From the NCBI GenBank assembly GCA_003562475.1, contig PWUU01000074.1:1-64000 (forward strand): a stretch of DNA of 64,000 nt, read 5' to 3'. This stretch comes from Dehalococcoidia bacterium. GTDB taxonomy: Bacteria > Chloroflexota > Dehalococcoidia > GIF9 > AB-539-J10. Position numbers and translations under genes: made by a program. A model generated the notes under the pieces. The model did no database searches and was not told where the DNA came from. It worked only from the letters and a program-made list of their open reading frames with translations. How positions within the stretch are numbered: position 1 is the first letter of the stretch; the number at the start of each line of letters is the position of its first letter. This document shows positions 54,985-63,588 of this stretch, piece by piece.

Positions 54985-55701
54985 ATGGCTGCAGGAACGA
55001 TTCTGGTTGTCGACGACGAACCCAAAGTGTGCGATCTGCTGCGCGCCTATCTCGAGCGCAGCGGCTACGGCGTACTGTGCGCCACAGACGGAGTCACTGC
55101 ACTGGAGGTCGTCGAGCGCCGACACTCGGACCTCGTTCTTCTGGACCTCAATCTGCCCGGAATGGACGGCCTCGAGGTTTGCAGGGCACTGCGCCAGCGC
55201 TCCAGCGTTCCCATCATCATGCTCACCGCTCGCGATGAAGAGGCCGACCGGGTTGTCGGACTGGAGTTGGGCGCAGACGACTATGTGACCAAGCCGTTCA
55301 GCCCGAGAGAAGTGGTTGCCCGGGTGAAGGCCGTTCTCAGGCGTCGCGATCCTTCAGTAGACAACCGGCGTGCCATGGTGCTCACCGATCTCGTTGTCGA
55401 CCCATCCCGCTATGAGGTCACCTATCGAGACAAGCCATTGCGACTGACTTCCAGAGAGTTCGCCATCATCGAGTTCCTGGCGCGCAACCAGGGACATGTC
55501 TATTCGAGAACGCAGTTGTTGGACCACGTATTCGGCATCGACTTCGAGGGATATGAGCGCACCATAGATGCACATATCAAGAACATCCGACAGAAGATGC
55601 TCGAAGCCTCGCCCGACACACCCACCCCATTGACCACGGTGCGGGGCGTCGGCTACAAGCTGGAGGCAGGCACGAATGCGCAGTCTGACACTCAAGCTTA
55701 G
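54985..55701 (+). CDS. Response regulator, OmpR family
   Basis: 238 aa. Receiver domain with the acidic pair D10-D11, phosphoacceptor D54 ([12 protein letters not shown]), and conserved Thr and Lys. C-terminal OmpR winged helix ([22 protein letters not shown] and [13 protein letters not shown]). Start at 54985 behind GGAGAG; an in-frame ATG at 54952 is possible. It overlaps the histidine kinase by 26 bp, so the pair is co-translated. Confidence 0.93.
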   Translation: MAAGTILVVDDEPKVCDLLRAYLERSGYGVLCATDGVTALEVVERRHSDLVLLDLNLPGMDGLEVCRALRQRSSVPIIMLTARDEEADRVVGLELGADDYVTKPFSPREVVARVKAVLRRRDPSVDNRRAMVLTDLVVDPSRYEVTYRDKPLRLTSREFAIIEFLARNQGHVYSRTQLLDHVFGIDFEGYERTIDAHIKNIRQKMLEASPDTPTPLTTVRGVGYKLEAGTNAQSDTQA

Positions 55702-56824
55702 CATCCTGTTCGTCCTTGTTTCGCTGGTGGCAGTCCTCGTCGTCGCACTCTGGGTGGGTCAGCGAGTTGAGGCCGAGTTCGCCGACTACTGTAGACAGGT
55801 ATGTCCGGATAACTGCTGCGAGTCACACGGTGGGGGAGGGGATCATCAGGGTCGCTCCGTGACTGGAACGCTCGAACTGGCGTATCTGGATGCGATTCGA
55901 ACCTCGTTGTGGCAGGCAGCCGTGGTCGCCGGGATTGCCGCCATTGGACTCGCGGTCATCTTCAGCCGACTCATCACCAACCCCGTCAACAATCTCAAGG
56001 CTTCGGCTCAGCGCATTCGGGATGGGGATCTGTCTCAGCGGGTAGTCCCTCAAACCAGCGACGAGATAGGCGAGCTTGCAGTGGCCTTCAACAGCATGGC
56101 CGAGAAGTTGGAAGAGAATGAGAAGAGACGGAGACAACTGCTCGCGGACGTCGTTCACGAACTGAGGACTCCTCTTAGCATCATCCAGGGAAACCTCGAG
56201 GCATGGCAGGACGGCGTGGTCGTTCCCTCCCGGGAGACGATCACTCCGGTGCACGAAGAGGCGGTATTGCTGTCGCGCCTCATCACCGATCTCAGAGATC
56301 TTTCACTGGCAGAAGCAGGACAGCTAAGCCTTAGACGCGAAGCCGTCGATCTCTCTGCTCTCGCGACGTCGATCGTCGCTCCCTATCGAGAGTGGGCTTC
56401 GTCACAAGGTATTAACCTGACGCTGGTACTTCCCGACACGACTTTCCCCGACGTACATGCCGATCCTGTCCGAATCGGACAGGTCCTCCGCAACCTGCTG
56501 GACAACGCGATGAGACATACTCCACGTAGGGGCGACATCGAAGTGCGGGTAGATCGACAGTCTGAGCCGTTTCTCACAGTCTCGGTCAGTGATACGGGCT
56601 CGGGTATTTCTCCCGAGGACCTGCCTCACGTGTTTGAGCACTTCTTCAAGGTTGACCCCGCACGTGAGCGCAGTCGATCCGGATCGGGGATAGGCCTGGC
56701 CATCGTCAAACAGCTCATCGAAGCACACGGAGGGTCAGTATCGGTTCGAAGCGAGCTCAGGAAGGGAAGCATCTTCTCCTTCACGCTTCCCGTGACCTCA
56801 CCGCCGCCAAACCTTTCGAAGTAA
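55676..56824 (+). CDS. Sensor histidine kinase with Cys/His-rich extracytoplasmic loop
   Basis: 382 aa. TM1 about 8-28, a ~50-residue outer loop, TM2 about 79-100, then HAMP, HisKA with H161 ([11 protein letters not shown]), and HATPase with [17 protein letters not shown] and [12 protein letters not shown]. The loop has C39, C43, C47, C48, H51 and H57 ([16 protein letters not shown]), a likely metal-binding site. Together with its response regulator it probably senses a metal or redox cue. The loop is too short for a folded ligand-binding domain. Confidence 0.9.
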   Translation: MRSLTLKLSILFVLVSLVAVLVVALWVGQRVEAEFADYCRQVCPDNCCESHGGGGDHQGRSVTGTLELAYLDAIRTSLWQAAVVAGIAAIGLAVIFSRLITNPVNNLKASAQRIRDGDLSQRVVPQTSDEIGELAVAFNSMAEKLEENEKRRRQLLADVVHELRTPLSIIQGNLEAWQDGVVVPSRETITPVHEEAVLLSRLITDLRDLSLAEAGQLSLRREAVDLSALATSIVAPYREWASSQGINLTLVLPDTTFPDVHADPVRIGQVLRNLLDNAMRHTPRRGDIEVRVDRQSEPFLTVSVSDTGSGISPEDLPHVFEHFFKVDPARERSRSGSGIGLAIVKQLIEAHGGSVSVRSELRKGSIFSFTLPVTSPPPNLSK

Positions 56825-56900
56825 CCTGTGATGAAGACGGCTTGACCTTGGGTTGACTGAGGTTGTAGCGTCTTGTAAACCCGGTCACGGAAGGCGGACC

Positions 56901-57893
56901 ATGAAAGCGCTCAGAGTTCTTGTGAACTCACCCCTGTTTGAGGACACAGTGCCACGCATCGCCGCCATGGATTCGCGCCTCGAAGTCCTCCACATCGGCC
57001 GCATGATGAAGGCAGAGAGAGCAGGTGATACCGTAGCCTCCAGGGAGCTGGACGACTTGCTCGAAACCGCGGAGGTGGTCGCGGGCATGCGGCTTCCAGA
57101 CAGACTGCTGCGAAGGGCACCACGTCTCAAGTGGGTGCAACTTACGAGCGCGGGAGTGGACCACGCGCTGGATGATACGCTTAGAGCCAGCAGTGTCGTA
57201 CTGACAAATGCAGCTAATCTACACAGCTTCGCCATCGCCGAGTTCGCGTTCACCGCGTGTCTCACACTTGCGAAGAACGTGCGCGAGTGCTACAGGCAGA
57301 AAGAGGAACGACTGTGGCAACCATACAATCCCATCATCTTGCGGGGCAAGACAATGGGGATTGTTGGTTTCGGCCACATTGGTCGACGTGTTGCACGCAT
57401 GGCTAATTCCTTCGAGATGGGGGTCATCGGCCTTCGCCGTTCACAAGCGGCACCAGGCAGCGCACGCTACGCGGATCTGGTCCTGCCCACCACTCAGCTC
57501 TGGAGACTGCTGAAGGACAGTGACTTCGTGGTTCTGACACTCCCCCTCACCCGGGAGACTCATCACCTTATAGGTGAGGAGCAGCTTGCCCGCATGAAGC
57601 GATCCGCATTCCTTGTCAATGTATCGCGCGGCCCTATCGTGGATGAAGCTGCTCTCGCCAGTGCGCTAGAGCACGGTGTCATCGCAGGTGCAGCTATGGA
57701 TGTCTTCGCAGTTGAGCCCTTGCCGGATGACAGTCCCCTTCTTACTCTCCCGAATTTTTTCTACAGCCCGCACATTGCTGGATGGCTTGCAGAATACCCC
57801 GAGATGGTGCTGGAGGTCTTCCTGAACAACCTCAAGCGCTACCTGAATGGAGAGAAGCTACGAAATTTAGTCAACAAGCGGCGAGGATACTGA
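56901..57893 (+). CDS. D-2-hydroxyacid dehydrogenase (first copy)
   Basis: 330 aa. Rossmann loop GIVGFGHIGRRVARMA, the catalytic Arg in VNVSRGPIVDEAAL, then the Glu, and His in SPHIAG. NAD(P)-dependent reduction of a 2-keto acid is expected; members include phosphoglycerate, glyoxylate and hydroxypyruvate dehydrogenases. ATG 56901 behind GGAAGGCGGA. Confidence 0.88.
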   Translation: MKALRVLVNSPLFEDTVPRIAAMDSRLEVLHIGRMMKAERAGDTVASRELDDLLETAEVVAGMRLPDRLLRRAPRLKWVQLTSAGVDHALDDTLRASSVVLTNAANLHSFAIAEFAFTACLTLAKNVRECYRQKEERLWQPYNPIILRGKTMGIVGFGHIGRRVARMANSFEMGVIGLRRSQAAPGSARYADLVLPTTQLWRLLKDSDFVVLTLPLTRETHHLIGEEQLARMKRSAFLVNVSRGPIVDEAALASALEHGVIAGAAMDVFAVEPLPDDSPLLTLPNFFYSPHIAGWLAEYPEMVLEVFLNNLKRYLNGEKLRNLVNKRRGY

Positions 57894-58023
57894 CACCACA
57901 GATGTGTTCGTCAGTCCGTGGACAGGCGTGCAACTGCCGATGTTCGGTAGTGCCTGCAAGAGCCTGGATCGACAGAACTGAACACAGGACATTCCGCAAC
58001 CCGAGCGCAAAGGAGGACGCCAC

Positions 58024-59019
58024 ATGGAGCCCATCAACGTTCTGGTGAACGATGAGATAACCGAGGATGCGCTGCCTCGCATCGAGGCCATCGATCCGCG
58101 TATTAATGCACTCCACATTGGCAAACTGCTTACCGCCGAAACAGAAGGCGACGGTGAAGCCAAGGAACTCCTCGACCGGCTCCTGAGCACAGCCGAGGTC
58201 TATGCCGGAATACGGATCCCCGCGCAACTCTTCAGTCGAGCACCCAACCTGAAGTGGATTCAGGTCACCCGCGCAGGAGTGGACAGGGTGCTCATGGACG
58301 CTGAGTTTCGCAAGAGCTCCATTACTCTGACCAATGTGGCCGGAGTCCATAGCTATGGACCGGCTGAGCTTGTCATACAAGCGTGCCTTGTGCACGTAAA
58401 AGGAACCCTTGAATGCGCCAAACAGAAAGCGGCAAAGCGCTGGGAACCTTTTCAGACCGGCACCCTGAGGGGCAAGACTATGGGCATAGTCGGGTATGGC
58501 AACATCGGCCAAAGGGTGGCACGTGTCGCACAAGCGTTCGAGATGCGGGTCATTACCACCCGCAGGTCAACAAAGGCGCCTGGAAAAGCACGGTTTGCAG
58601 ATCTGCTGCTTCCCATCGAACAGCTCAACCGACTCCTGTCTGAGAGCGATTTCGTGGTACTGACAACGCCACTCACTCCAGATACGTACCATTTGATCGG
58701 GCCTGACCAGTTCTCTGTCATGAAGAGGGATGCGTTGCTCGTGAATGTCTCGCGGGGCCCAACGATCGACGAGGCTGCGCTTGCGCTCGCGCTTAGAAGC
58801 AAGCAAATAGCGGCAGCAGCGCTCGACGTATTCGAGACGGAGCCATTACCCCAGAACAGTCCCCTGTGGGACCTGCCAAATCTCATCTACAGTCCTCATA
58901 TCGCGGGCAACGTACCGGCATACCCCCTGATGGTACAGGACCTGTTCGTACACAATCTGGAGCAGTATGTGAAGGGCGGCCGCCTCGATGGTATCGTCAA
59001 CAAGAAGCGCGGATACTGA
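58024..59019 (+). CDS. D-2-hydroxyacid dehydrogenase (second copy)
   Basis: 331 aa, a paralogue of the gene 130 bp upstream (similar GIVGYGNIGQRVARVA, VNVSRGPTIDEAAL, SPHIAGN). Likely duplicated. The same catalytic Arg, Glu and His are kept. AAAGGAGGA ribosome binding site. A tandem pair could have different substrate preferences or form a heterodimer. Confidence 0.88.
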   Translation: MEPINVLVNDEITEDALPRIEAIDPRINALHIGKLLTAETEGDGEAKELLDRLLSTAEVYAGIRIPAQLFSRAPNLKWIQVTRAGVDRVLMDAEFRKSSITLTNVAGVHSYGPAELVIQACLVHVKGTLECAKQKAAKRWEPFQTGTLRGKTMGIVGYGNIGQRVARVAQAFEMRVITTRRSTKAPGKARFADLLLPIEQLNRLLSESDFVVLTTPLTPDTYHLIGPDQFSVMKRDALLVNVSRGPTIDEAALALALRSKQIAAAALDVFETEPLPQNSPLWDLPNLIYSPHIAGNVPAYPLMVQDLFVHNLEQYVKGGRLDGIVNKKRGY

Positions 59020-59208
59020 GGTTATGACAAATGTTGCGGGTCCCATGACCAGCGCCGGACATGCAAGAGACTTCGCCGGGGGTAATTGCCACCCCAGTGC
59101 GCAAGCTGCGGCATGTCGTCACCTCTCCATCCGCCTTGCCTCATGCTCTCCACTTGTCGTTGACATCCCACATTGTGTCGCAGTAGAGTGACCAGCACAG
59201 ACAGGGAA

Positions 59209-59565
59209 ATGAAACCGAAATCCTGGAAACCAACAACTGCCGGGATTCTTGAGATAATCGCGGGAGCTCTGCATCTCGTCGCAGGAGCGGCAATCGTTCT
59301 CCTCGCAGGAGCCGTGGCAGGCGGGCTGCGTCTCGCTGACTTGCCGGAACTCGCTTTCATGGTGCCATTCCCTCTCATCGCAGCAATAGGACTGCCGCTA
59401 CTTCTGCTCGGCACCGTCACTCTGCTGGGTGGGATCAGTGCCATTCAGCGAAAGAGGTGGGGGCTGGCGCTTGCAGGCGGCATCTGCGCGCTCATTCCGG
59501 CACAGACACTGCTCGGCATTCTGGCAATCGTCTTCGTGGTCATGTCCCGAGATGAGTTTGAGTAG
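59209..59565 (+). CDS. Small four-helix membrane protein (tandem copy 1)
   Basis: 118 aa. Starts WKPTTAGILEIIAGALHLV and has about four hydrophobic segments; ends VFVVMSRDEFE. Pattern shared with the next two genes. Resembles the DUF4064-type small membrane proteins, but the function is unknown. ATG 59209 with AGGGAA. Confidence 0.6.
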   Translation: MKPKSWKPTTAGILEIIAGALHLVAGAAIVLLAGAVAGGLRLADLPELAFMVPFPLIAAIGLPLLLLGTVTLLGGISAIQRKRWGLALAGGICALIPAQTLLGILAIVFVVMSRDEFE

Positions 59566-59631
59566 CCAGAAGATCAGAGCTACACACATGTTATGTAAGT
59601 TAAGACACGAGGGAAGCAGGGGGATCGACCG

Positions 59632-59988
59632 GTGCAACGAACGTGGAAACCCGTCAGCGGAGGCGTCCTTAGCATTGTAGCCGGAGCGCTCAGTGTGGCG
59701 CTGGGACTCCTTTTCCTCTTTCTCGGTGGCATCCTCTCAGGAGTGCTCGCCGCAGTCGGGCTGCCGGGTATTCTCTCATTTATTCCGCTGCCGATACTCG
59801 GCGGCGCCGCGATTCCTCTCTTCATTCTGGGCACGGTGGCCATTCTCGGTGGTTCATATGCCGTTCGCCGAAGGAACTGGCCTCTCGCCCTCGCCGGAGC
59901 AATCTGTGCCTTGTTTCCCCCTCAAGTGACCATCCTTGGCGCACTGGCAATTGTCTTCATCGTGATGGGGAAGAACGAGTTCGACTAG
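59632..59988 (+). CDS. Small four-helix membrane protein (tandem copy 2)
   Basis: 118 aa, same length as copy 1. WKPVSGGVLSIVAGALSVALG start, shared GGSYAVRRRNWPLALAGAICAL and FIVMGKNEFD end. GTG start at 59632. Clear paralogue of both neighbours. Confidence 0.6.
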   Translation: MQRTWKPVSGGVLSIVAGALSVALGLLFLFLGGILSGVLAAVGLPGILSFIPLPILGGAAIPLFILGTVAILGGSYAVRRRNWPLALAGAICALFPPQVTILGALAIVFIVMGKNEFD

Positions 59989-60015
59989 TCTTGGTGAACT
60001 CCCTGGAGGTAGACC

Positions 60016-60477
60016 ATGCAGAAGACCTGGAGATCAACAGTAGCAGGAGTACTGGCGATTGTCGCGGGCGCGCTTATCCTCCTATTCGGGCTGATGCTCT
60101 CCCTGCTGATGCCGGTTGCGGCGGCCTACAGGTTCGCACTCATGACAGTAGTCCTGATCGGCGCACTATTCCTTGGGACAGGCATAGTGGCTCTCATCGG
60201 CGGCATCACCGCACTCCAACGTCGTCACTGGGGTTTAGCACTTGCTGGCTCGATATGCGCACTGATGCCTCCAGCAACGATACTTGGCATCGTTAGCATA
60301 GTCTTTGTCGCCCTCGCCCGTGAGGAGTTCACTTCCGTAACCGCCGAGACAGCAGGAGCAGCGGAGAGCACAACAGGACAGGATACCCCCGCAACCACCA
60401 CCTCACGACCAGACGCGGAACTCACATCCTACGATCGTGCACATACTGAAGCTGACGAAGAAGAGCGCAACGCCTAG
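60016..60477 (+). CDS. Small four-helix membrane protein (tandem copy 3, extended)
   Basis: 153 aa. The same core (WRSTVAGVLAIVAGALILL, GGITALQRRHWGLALAGSICAL) but with a ~35-residue acidic Thr/Glu-rich C-terminal extension not present in the other two. ATG with AGGTAGACC upstream. Possibly the tail is cytoplasmic. Confidence 0.6.
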   Translation: MQKTWRSTVAGVLAIVAGALILLFGLMLSLLMPVAAAYRFALMTVVLIGALFLGTGIVALIGGITALQRRHWGLALAGSICALMPPATILGIVSIVFVALAREEFTSVTAETAGAAESTTGQDTPATTTSRPDAELTSYDRAHTEADEEERNA

Positions 60478-60509
60478 ACCCCGAGTGGCATTCCCTCAGC
60501 GACATTCCG

Positions 60510-61037
60510 TCAACCGACACAGCGGCGATGACCGCGGCGCTTCTCCAGATACTGCTGATGATATTCCTCGGCAGGCCAGAAGGTTGCAGCGCCTTTGATC
60601 TCAGTGACAATAGGGCGACTGTACCGCCCTGTAGATTCCAGCTGGGCTCGTGACCTCATCGCCTTACCCTTCTGTTCACTATCATGGTAGAAGATAGCGG
60701 AGCGATACTGCGGGCCGACGTCCGGCCCCTGCCTGTTCAGCTGTGTCGGGTCGTGACTCGCCCAGAACACGTCAAGCAACGTTTCGTACGACACCATCGC
60801 AGGATTGTAGGTAATAAGGACCGACTCTGCATGACCTGTATTCCCTGTACAGACCCGCTCATAGGTCGGATTCGCGAGTGTACCCCCGGTGTAGCCGACG
60901 GTTACATCGACAACTCCCGGAACCCGCCTGAATGCCTCTTCGACACTCCAGAAGCATCCAGCAGCGAACGTTGCATTCTTCAGCACCGGATCCTGCCTGA
61001 TCGCGTCTGCTGCGCCATGAACGTCGTCGGACCGCAT
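60510..61037 (-). CDS. msrA: Peptide methionine sulfoxide reductase A
   Basis: 175 aa. The catalytic [10 protein letters not shown] motif, GYTGG and the conserved YHQQYL near the C-terminus identify MsrA. It repairs oxidised methionine. ATG 61037 (TTG 61043 also possible). The MarR-family gene lies just upstream on the same strand, so the pair is probably an oxidative-stress unit. Confidence 0.93.
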   Translation of the reverse strand: MRSDDVHGAADAIRQDPVLKNATFAAGCFWSVEEAFRRVPGVVDVTVGYTGGTLANPTYERVCTGNTGHAESVLITYNPAMVSYETLLDVFWASHDPTQLNRQGPDVGPQYRSAIFYHDSEQKGKAMRSRAQLESTGRYSRPIVTEIKGAATFWPAEEYHQQYLEKRRGHRRCVG

Positions 61038-61043
61038 CCTCAA

Positions 61044-61556
61044 TCAGTCAGCCACTATGCCGGCGCTCTTCAGTGAGGGGAACGGCGGCCTGCTCCGCGC
61101 TCTTCGGTCCTTGAGCGCCCTATCACGAAGACCGATGAGAGAAATCATCAGCTGCTTGCGCTCTCGATCCGAGAGACCCTTCAGAATCTGCCTCACTGAC
61201 TCACGCTGAAACGTCTTGAAACAGATGTCGCGGCCCCGGTCGGTGAGCATAATGGAAACCGCATTCTTGCGCTCCGGATCCGGAACGCGCTTGATCAGAC
61301 CGTCCCTCTCCATCCGTGACAGTAATCCAGAGATGGAGTGCGGTTCTCTTACCAGCCAACGTGCAATCTCGGCTGGCCTCGTTCGTCCACCCATGGTGTG
61401 TATGACGAACATTACACCAGCCTGTACTGTGGATACGCCGTACTCCTCCAGTTCAAGCTCTCTCGCCTTGTAAATAGCGTTCCTTGTCTGCTCAAGCAGC
61501 AGCCATAGTGCCTGATCTCTGTCATTACATGGATACTGAGTCGCTTTATCAGTCAC
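61044..61556 (-). CDS. MarR-family transcriptional regulator
   Basis: 170 aa from GTG 61556, which follows AGGAGA; the frame extends to 61622. Winged-helix MarR core: EYGVSTVQAGVMFVIHTM, LVREPHSISGLLSRMERDGLIK (shown in part), and DPERKNAVSIMLTDRG with the wing Arg. Ends just before msrA, so it may control it. A dyad at its promoter region suggests autoregulation. Confidence 0.9.
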   Translation of the reverse strand: MTDKATQYPCNDRDQALWLLLEQTRNAIYKARELELEEYGVSTVQAGVMFVIHTMGGRTRPAEIARWLVREPHSISGLLSRMERDGLIKRVPDPERKNAVSIMLTDRGRDICFKTFQRESVRQILKGLSDRERKQLMISLIGLRDRALKDRRARSRPPFPSLKSAGIVAD

Positions 61557-61624
61557 ACCTATTCTCCTGTAGTGCACCGCGGATTCTTGCCACTCCTGAC
61601 CCGGCATGCGATCCGGACTCAACT

Positions 61625-61646
61625 CAGTAGTCGAATCCGACTATTG
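61625..61646. promoter_or_regulatory. Inverted repeat, possible MarR operator
   Basis: CAGTAGTCG (61625-61633) and CGACTATTG (61638-61646) form a 9-bp dyad with one mismatch over 4 bp, about 70 bp upstream of the MarR start. A weaker dyad GACTG-CAGA-CAGTC is about 20 bp further. Position fits autoregulation. Confidence 0.5.
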
Positions 61647-61730
61647 AACGTATTCTAGCAGACCGACTGCAGACAGTCTAACAGAATCCTCTCGAATACG
61701 AATCTTGCTGTCGGGGACGCTGCCGGTATC

Positions 61731-62213
61731 TCAATCATGTCGCATGAACAGCTCCAGCCGAGCGAGTGATTCGCAGCTACCTGTCATTCGTCCGTCGCAG
61801 GTCACATCAACCTGCCAGTAACGCCTCAGTCCTTCCTGGCAGGCTGGCTTCAGTATTCCGGCATTCCAGTTGCGACAGGAGTCGGGACGCGCATCGTAGA
61901 TACCGCACAACGAGAATCTTGCGTCAGTTTGATCCCGACGAAGGAATACGCAGCCTCTTGCATCATGCTTGATCAGGTGGCTCGCGGGATCCGGCCAGCG
62001 AGGCTCATGGTAGCGGCCGACCCAGTTCCAGTAGTCTATACCGAGGTACTTGGCTATCCGTTCTGCTTCTGCACGTGAGATACGCACCTGGTATACGCTG
62101 CAGCAGATGCCACAACGAATGCAGGGGAGTTCGACAGGTTGTTCCACCGTCGCAAACCTCGGAAGGAATTCGTCCGTTGGCCGCTCTCGACACCATCCCG
62201 GTGGGACGACCAT
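61731..62213 (-). CDS. YkgJ-family Cys-cluster protein
   Basis: 160 aa. CIRCGICCSVYQVRIS is the N-terminal YkgJ zinc/iron cluster signature, followed by later conserved cysteines including GCVFL, CGIY and SCRNW. The family binds Zn or Fe-S and has no known enzymatic role. ATG 62213 behind GAGGAG. Confidence 0.82.
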   Translation of the reverse strand: MVVPPGWCRERPTDEFLPRFATVEQPVELPCIRCGICCSVYQVRISRAEAERIAKYLGIDYWNWVGRYHEPRWPDPASHLIKHDARGCVFLRRDQTDARFSLCGIYDARPDSCRNWNAGILKPACQEGLRRYWQVDVTCDGRMTGSCESLARLELFMRHD

Positions 62214-62324
62214 TGCTTGACTCCTCGATAGCAGTTATCCTATTGTGAGCGGCATAGTATAGCGCCAGGGCGCCGCGCAGTCACTTCGAATGCCACACAT
62301 CCAATGGAACGAGGAGGAATCGTC

Positions 62325-62612
62325 ATGGCTCATGCCGCAGGAGCAGCAAGGGCAGCGGCTGCAGCAGCTATTGCACGGGCAACCAAAGCTTCCGGGGCGT
62401 TCGCAAATATGGAGCCCGACGGCTTCCCGGCGATCGTGCACAAGCGCGAGAAACCACTCGTGGTCATCGCCACAGGATGGTTCCTCAGCAGATCCTTCCG
62501 GCACCTTGTTGGCTACAAGGGGTTCGTATTCCACACGAACCTCAGGAACGAATTTGTGCTGCCCGGCAAGGCTGATGTCGTCCATGCAAGAACGGTATGG
62601 GCCCCGGGGTGA
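62325..62612 (+). CDS. Small hypothetical protein
   Basis: 95 aa. Starts MAHAAGAARAAAAA behind AGGAGGAA; Ala-rich N-terminal helix, then a short alpha/beta segment (KPLVVIATGWFLSRSFRHLV, in part). No family recognised. The stop lies inside a long inverted repeat. Confidence 0.5.
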   Translation: MAHAAGAARAAAAAAIARATKASGAFANMEPDGFPAIVHKREKPLVVIATGWFLSRSFRHLVGYKGFVFHTNLRNEFVLPGKADVVHARTVWAPG

Positions 62613-62644
62613 TCGTGTCTTGCGCAGCAGCGGTGATCACCCCG
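62605..62644. terminator. Inverted repeat overlapping the stop of the small gene
   Basis: CGGGGTGATC (62605-62614) and GATCACCCCG (62635-62644) are perfect complements over a 20-nt loop. The stop codon sits in the left arm. Possible terminator before the CoA-transferase genes. Confidence 0.4.
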
Positions 62645-62685
62645 AAATACGCGCCCACGAGTGATCTATTACGACATGCTCCATC

Positions 62686-63588
62686 ATGAACGTACCTGAG
62701 ATCAAGCTTCGCAGTCTGGCCGAGGCGGCAGCCCTTATCAAGAGTGGCAGTCGCATCCACCTCGGCGGGATGGCCGTACATAACCATCCCATGGCCTTCG
62801 TCTATGAGCTCATTCGCCAGGGAACTCGAAACCTCACCATCGTCGGTCACGTAAGCGCGAGCGACGTCGACATACTTATCGGCGCAGGCCGGGTAAGACG
62901 GCTGGAATTCTCCTACGTAGGGCTTGAAGAGTTCGGCACGGCACCCTGCTTCAGGAGAGCTGTCGAGGCAGGAGAAATAGAGCTTTCCGAATACAGCGAG
63001 CCCGTGGCGTTTGAACGGTTTGCATGCAGTGCACGGGGCATGCCGTTCTTCACCACACGTGAGATGATAGGTACCGACCTCCCGCGCGTCAACCCGGACA
63101 TAAGAGAGATCTGCGACCCGTTCGGAAGCGGCACCTATCATGCGGTGTCAGCCGCCGAGCCTGAATGGGTAATCATCCACGCACCGGCAGGTGACAGATA
63201 CGGAAACGTTCTCTTCTTTCCATACCGACAGCTACCTGAGGATCTCGACCTCACCGCCACACGCACCACAAGGAACTTGATTGTAACGGTCGAACAGATA
63301 GTGTCCCACGATAGGGTGAAACAGTCACCCTACCTTAACCTCATTCCACGATTCAGAACGACCGCCATCGTTGAGGCGCCATATGGCGCTCATCCTTTCT
63401 CCTGCCTGCACGTGTATGACCAAGACAGGAATCACCTCGGACACTACGCATCGGTTGCGCGAACCACTGAAGGATTCAATCGCTATCTCGATGACTATGT
63501 TTACTCGGTGCAGACACACGACGCATACCTTGAACTGATTGGCGCGGCGAGACTCGCGAACCTTCGACAGATCGGGGGTATTCTGTGA
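62686..63588 (+). CDS. CoA-transferase-family protein, subunit A
   Basis: 300 aa. The family I CoA-transferase A pattern is present: SGSRIHLGGMAVHNHPMAF near the N-terminus, GAGRVRRLEFSYVGLEEFG, and NLIVTVEQIVSH. It is similar to glutaconate/3-oxoadipate CoA-transferase alpha subunits and to the ring-cleaving IpdA. ATG 62686 in TCATGAACG with a weak ribosome binding site. Its stop overlaps the beta-subunit start (GTGA). Confidence 0.85.
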   Translation: MNVPEIKLRSLAEAAALIKSGSRIHLGGMAVHNHPMAFVYELIRQGTRNLTIVGHVSASDVDILIGAGRVRRLEFSYVGLEEFGTAPCFRRAVEAGEIELSEYSEPVAFERFACSARGMPFFTTREMIGTDLPRVNPDIREICDPFGSGTYHAVSAAEPEWVIIHAPAGDRYGNVLFFPYRQLPEDLDLTATRTTRNLIVTVEQIVSHDRVKQSPYLNLIPRFRTTAIVEAPYGAHPFSCLHVYDQDRNHLGHYASVARTTEGFNRYLDDYVYSVQTHDAYLELIGAARLANLRQIGGIL

